Shown here: in pieces, positions 61,859 to 64,000 of the stretch
Layout of the letters: every line of letters begins with the position of its first letter
Position numbering within the stretch: the first letter of the stretch is position 1
Origin: Clostridiales bacterium
Lineage (GTDB): Bacteria; Bacillota; Clostridia; Oscillospirales; Oscillospiraceae
Length of the DNA stretch: 64,000 nt
Assembly: GCA_022782265.1 (NCBI GenBank)
Contig: JALFOM010000148.1
Location: 1-64,000 of the forward strand
Direction: 5' to 3'
Notes under the pieces: generated by a model
Databases searched by the model: none
Told to the model about the DNA's origin: nothing
The model's input: the letters and a program-made list of their open reading frames with translations, nothing else
Position numbers and translations under genes: made by a program

Positions 61859-63454
61859 ATGGAAAACAATCGCAGTTCCTGGGCCAGTAATTTTGGCTTC
61901 CTGATGGCAGCCATTGGCTCTGCTGTCGGTCTGGGCAACATCTGGGGCTTCCCCTTCAAGATGGGCAAGAGCGGCGGCTTCACCTTCCTGATCATCTATC
62001 TCCTGCTGGCTGTGTTCGTGGGCATGATCATCATGACCAGCGAGTTGGCCCTGGGCCGCAAGACCGGCAAAGGCGTGGTAGGCGCATATCAGACGGCGTC
62101 AAAGAAGTTCGGATGGATCGGCTGGCTTGGCATTATTGCGCCTTTCCTGATCATGAGCTTCTACTCCGTTCTGGGCGGCTACTGCATCCAGTACATGTCC
62201 CTTAACCTGGCAGAGCTGAGCTTCGGTCTCAGCGGCATCTTCGGCAGCGCCATCACCGGCAGCGCAACCTTCGGCGCAATGCTCACCAACCCCTTTGGCT
62301 GCTTCGTGTTCACCCTGCTGTTCATGGTCATCTGCATGCTGATCGTCAGCGGCGGCGTTGACAGCGGCATCGAGAAGTTCAACAAGGTCGGTATGCCGGC
62401 CCTGGCTGTGATGCTGGTCGTCATCATCATCCGCGCCCTCACCCTGGACGGCGCAGTCGAGGGCCTGAAGTTCATGTTTGTCCCCGGCTACGCGGTAAAG
62501 GCCGGCTTCATTGATGAAGCTCCCGGCCTGGTCTCCGTTCTGGCTACCGCCGGCGGCCAGATGTTCTTCTCCCTGTCCCTGGCCATGGGCGCCATGGTCA
62601 CCTACGGCTCCTACCTGAGCAAGGAAGAGAATCTGGTCAAAAACTCCGTGGTCATTGTTGTGGCCGATACCATCGTGGCGCTGATGGCCGGTCTGGCCGT
62701 TATCCCCGCAGCCGTTGCCAACGGCCTGTCCAGCGGTCTTGCCCCCAACGAGATCGCTCTGAACGGCCCCAAGCTTCTTTTCGTCACTCTGCAGGACGTC
62801 TTTGCTAACATGGGCGCCGCAGGCCCCCTGTTCGGCGTGATCTTCTACCTGCTGGTTCTCCTGGCAGCCATCTCCTCCGCCATCTCCCTGATGGAGGTCG
62901 TCGCGGCCTACTTCCTGGACCGCGCTGCCGCCAAGGGCAAGCAGGGCAACCGCAAAAAGGTCGTTCTCTGGGTCTCTGTTGCCATCACCATTGAGGCGCT
63001 GGTTGTCGCTGTCTGCGGCTTGGGCGCCAACGGCATTGCTCCCTCCGATCTCTTCGGCTGGACTGGCGGCCCCCTGTATGCAACGTGGAACGACTGCTGG
63101 CTGGACTTTATGGACTGCTGGTCTGAAGGCATCGCCATGCCTCTGGGCGCCATGCTCATGGCCCTGATGGTCGGCTGGGAGATCAAGCCCGATTACATTC
63201 TGGATGAGGTCCACAACGGCGAGCACTCCAAGTTCTTCGACGTCTTCTTCCGCGTCTGCGTCACCTTCGTTGTTCCCGTCGTCATGGCCTTTGTCCTGGC
63301 CGGCCAGATGACCGGATTCTTCGCAGCTCTGGATGGACATAACTACGCACAGGTCGAGCTGATCTGCTACATCATCTCCGCAGCTCTGCTGGTGGTGTTC
63401 TGGGTCGTGGCCTTTGTGGGCGGACGGAAAAAGGAAACCGTTCAGTCAAAGTAA
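61859..63454 (+). CDS. Sodium-dependent transporter, NSS/SNF family
   Basis: A 531-aa NSS symporter with about twelve helices. The sodium-site signature in helix 1 reads GSAVGLGNIWGFPFKMGKSGG, and the unwound helix-6 region reads ATAGGQMFFSLSLAMGAMVTYGSYL. It imports an amino acid or biogenic amine with Na+. GGAAAGAGG precedes the ATG. Codon usage is strongly biased (C-ending), suggesting high expression. The substrate is unknown; the divergent LysR regulator may sense it. Confidence 0.93.
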   Translation: MENNRSSWASNFGFLMAAIGSAVGLGNIWGFPFKMGKSGGFTFLIIYLLLAVFVGMIIMTSELALGRKTGKGVVGAYQTASKKFGWIGWLGIIAPFLIMSFYSVLGGYCIQYMSLNLAELSFGLSGIFGSAITGSATFGAMLTNPFGCFVFTLLFMVICMLIVSGGVDSGIEKFNKVGMPALAVMLVVIIIRALTLDGAVEGLKFMFVPGYAVKAGFIDEAPGLVSVLATAGGQMFFSLSLAMGAMVTYGSYLSKEENLVKNSVVIVVADTIVALMAGLAVIPAAVANGLSSGLAPNEIALNGPKLLFVTLQDVFANMGAAGPLFGVIFYLLVLLAAISSAISLMEVVAAYFLDRAAAKGKQGNRKKVVLWVSVAITIEALVVAVCGLGANGIAPSDLFGWTGGPLYATWNDCWLDFMDCWSEGIAMPLGAMLMALMVGWEIKPDYILDEVHNGEHSKFFDVFFRVCVTFVVPVVMAFVLAGQMTGFFAALDGHNYAQVELICYIISAALLVVFWVVAFVGGRKKETVQSK

Positions 63455-63475
63455 ATCTGAATCGCTGATCCATAG

Positions 63476-63507
63476 AAAAGGCTGAGCCACCCGGCTCAGC
63501 CTTTTTT
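63476..63507 (+). terminator. Terminator of NSS transporter gene
   Basis: AAAAGGCTGAGCC-accc-GGCTCAGCCTTTTTT stem. Confidence 0.92.
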
Positions 63508-63740
63508 GCGCTTTTTGTTCTTTGAGGCCTATGTAAAATCAGAAATTTATGAGGCGGGCACGGACCGGATTGCACGGGACGTGCCCCAGATCCCGGAGCT
63601 GATCGGGGAGATCATGGGGGCGCACGGAGCGTCCTGTTCACGGGAGTCTTCACCGCTGCGTGGTTCAGAACAACCTGGGAAATGAAGAAAAGCGGCGAGG
63701 GCTTCGATTGCATTGGCCGATGAAAGCCCCGCCGGGGCAC
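63508..63740. other. Intergenic stretch with half repeat and possible gene remnant
   Basis: Holds no intact gene. One plus frame stays open for about 54 codons (KSEIYEAGTDRIARDVPQIP...), ending in TGA without a start or ribosome-binding site, perhaps a gene remnant. Bases 63631-63674 on the minus strand resemble the left half of the repeats at 25799 and 25924 (CCCGTGAACAG, TTCTGA). Confidence 0.4.
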
Positions 63741-63769
63741 AAAAAAAGCACGCATTCGCGTGCTTTTTT
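63741..63769 (-). terminator. Terminator after tRNA-Lys
   Basis: AAAAAGCACGC-(3)-GCGTGCTTTTTT-type stem with T-runs on both strands, immediately past the encoded CCA of tRNA-Lys. Confidence 0.88.
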
Positions 63770-63844
63770 GGTGCTCCAGCGGGGATTCGAACCCCGGACA
63801 CCCTGCTTAAAAGGCAGGTGCTCTGCCTACTGAGCTACTGGGGC
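63769..63844 (-). tRNA. tRNA-Lys (anticodon TTT)
   Basis: A 76-base tRNA with encoded CCA. The anticodon loop CTTTTAA is on stem CCTGC/GCAGG; T-arm CGGGGTTCGAATCCCCG. The acceptor stem GCCCCAG/CTGGAGC has a C-A mismatch at 3-70, where G would complete the stem. Confidence 0.95.
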
Positions 63845-63868
63845 GTTTATACGTTGGGAGAAAAGCCC

Positions 63869-63942
63869 TGGCTGGGATGGCGGGACTCGAACCCACTATA
63901 TCGGAGTCAAAGTCCGGTGTGTTACCATTACACTACATCCCA
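63869..63942 (-). tRNA. tRNA-Gln (anticodon TTG)
   Basis: A 74-base tRNA with encoded CCA. The acceptor stem TGGGATG/CATCCCA is complete; the anticodon loop CTTTGAC sits on stem CCGGA/TCCGA, which has a C-A mismatch at 27-43. The T-arm carries GTTCGAGTC. It lies 24 bases upstream of tRNA-Lys, probably in one transcript. Confidence 0.95.
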
Positions 63943-63957
63943 GTATAGACTTTGTGG

Positions 63958-63985
63958 AAAAAGGCCGGCGCTGCCGGCCTTTTCC
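63958..63985. terminator. Hairpin near the right window edge
   Basis: AAAAAGGCCGGC-gct-GCCGGCCTTTTCC. Probably ends a gene outside the window or lies between tRNA units. Confidence 0.7.
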
Positions 63986-64000
63986 TTCATATGGGGTGGG

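Overview
This 64 kb window comes from the chromosome of a high-GC, spore-forming Clostridia, most likely an Oscillospiraceae-type gut anaerobe. That placement is an inference from gene content. Spo0A, SpoVAC and a SleB-type cortex hydrolase indicate sporulation. Bacterial-type ferredoxins, ECF vitamin transporters, a TRAP sugar-acid system and B12 and preQ1 riboswitches fit an anaerobic gut Firmicute. There is no phage, IS element, CRISPR array, rRNA or dnaA. Three tRNAs (Ser-GGA, Lys-TTT, Gln-TTG) lie at the right end.

Layout. 0.1-5.2 kb: a MarR-controlled heterodimeric ABC exporter and a TIM-barrel sugar isomerase. 5.2-8.6 kb: the rpmH-rnpA-yidD-yidC-jag cluster with acpP appended but no dnaA beside it. 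8.8-11.2 kb: galU and queuosine salvage (queT, queH) with a preQ1-like riboswitch. 11.2-14.6 kb: dCMP deaminase, a flavodoxin/ferredoxin protein, a DMT transporter, a tRNA methyltransferase and a small ferredoxin. 14.8-17.0 kb: a ClpC-like unfoldase without the usual middle domain.

17.2-23.9 kb is a self-contained catabolic island, visibly less GC-rich: LysR regulator, divergent class II aldolase, PfkB kinase, TRAP transporter (P, Q, M) and a SIS isomerase. The aldolase has lost several family signature residues while the island otherwise looks complete, so this is the best candidate for an undescribed pathway. 24.1-27.8 kb: RNase Y, two copies of a dispersed palindromic repeat, and an ECF sigma/DUF4179 pair. 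27.8-28.9 kb: a cobalamin riboswitch controlling a DUF4430 protein and an ECF S component. 29.2-33.4 kb: an envelope operon (serine hydrolase, phosphodiester glycosidase, Lgt-like protein). 33.5-38.5 kb: a PgsA-like synthase, two XRE regulators with well-defined operator repeats, a SleB-like hydrolase, a glycerol-1-phosphate dehydrogenase and spo0A.

38.7-47 kb: a barnase-like lipoprotein, a lipoprotein/ABC/coiled-coil permease set and a YtrA-type GntR/ABC operon. 46.4-50.6 kb: SAM hydrolase (DUF62) with a complete ECF transporter. 51-58.2 kb: DegV, then a five-gene operon (unknown protein, CAT-like, M28 peptidase, GH2, GH36). 58.2-59.5 kb: a 58-bp promoter cassette is duplicated, one copy before that operon and one before an AAC(6')-like acetyltransferase. 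60-64 kb: SpoVAC, a LysR/NSS transporter pair and tRNAs. Several intergenic stretches are dense with hairpins, including a recurring TTTTCGC/GCGAAAA stem-loop and a 27-bp inverted repeat built from the tRNA-Ser 3' end.
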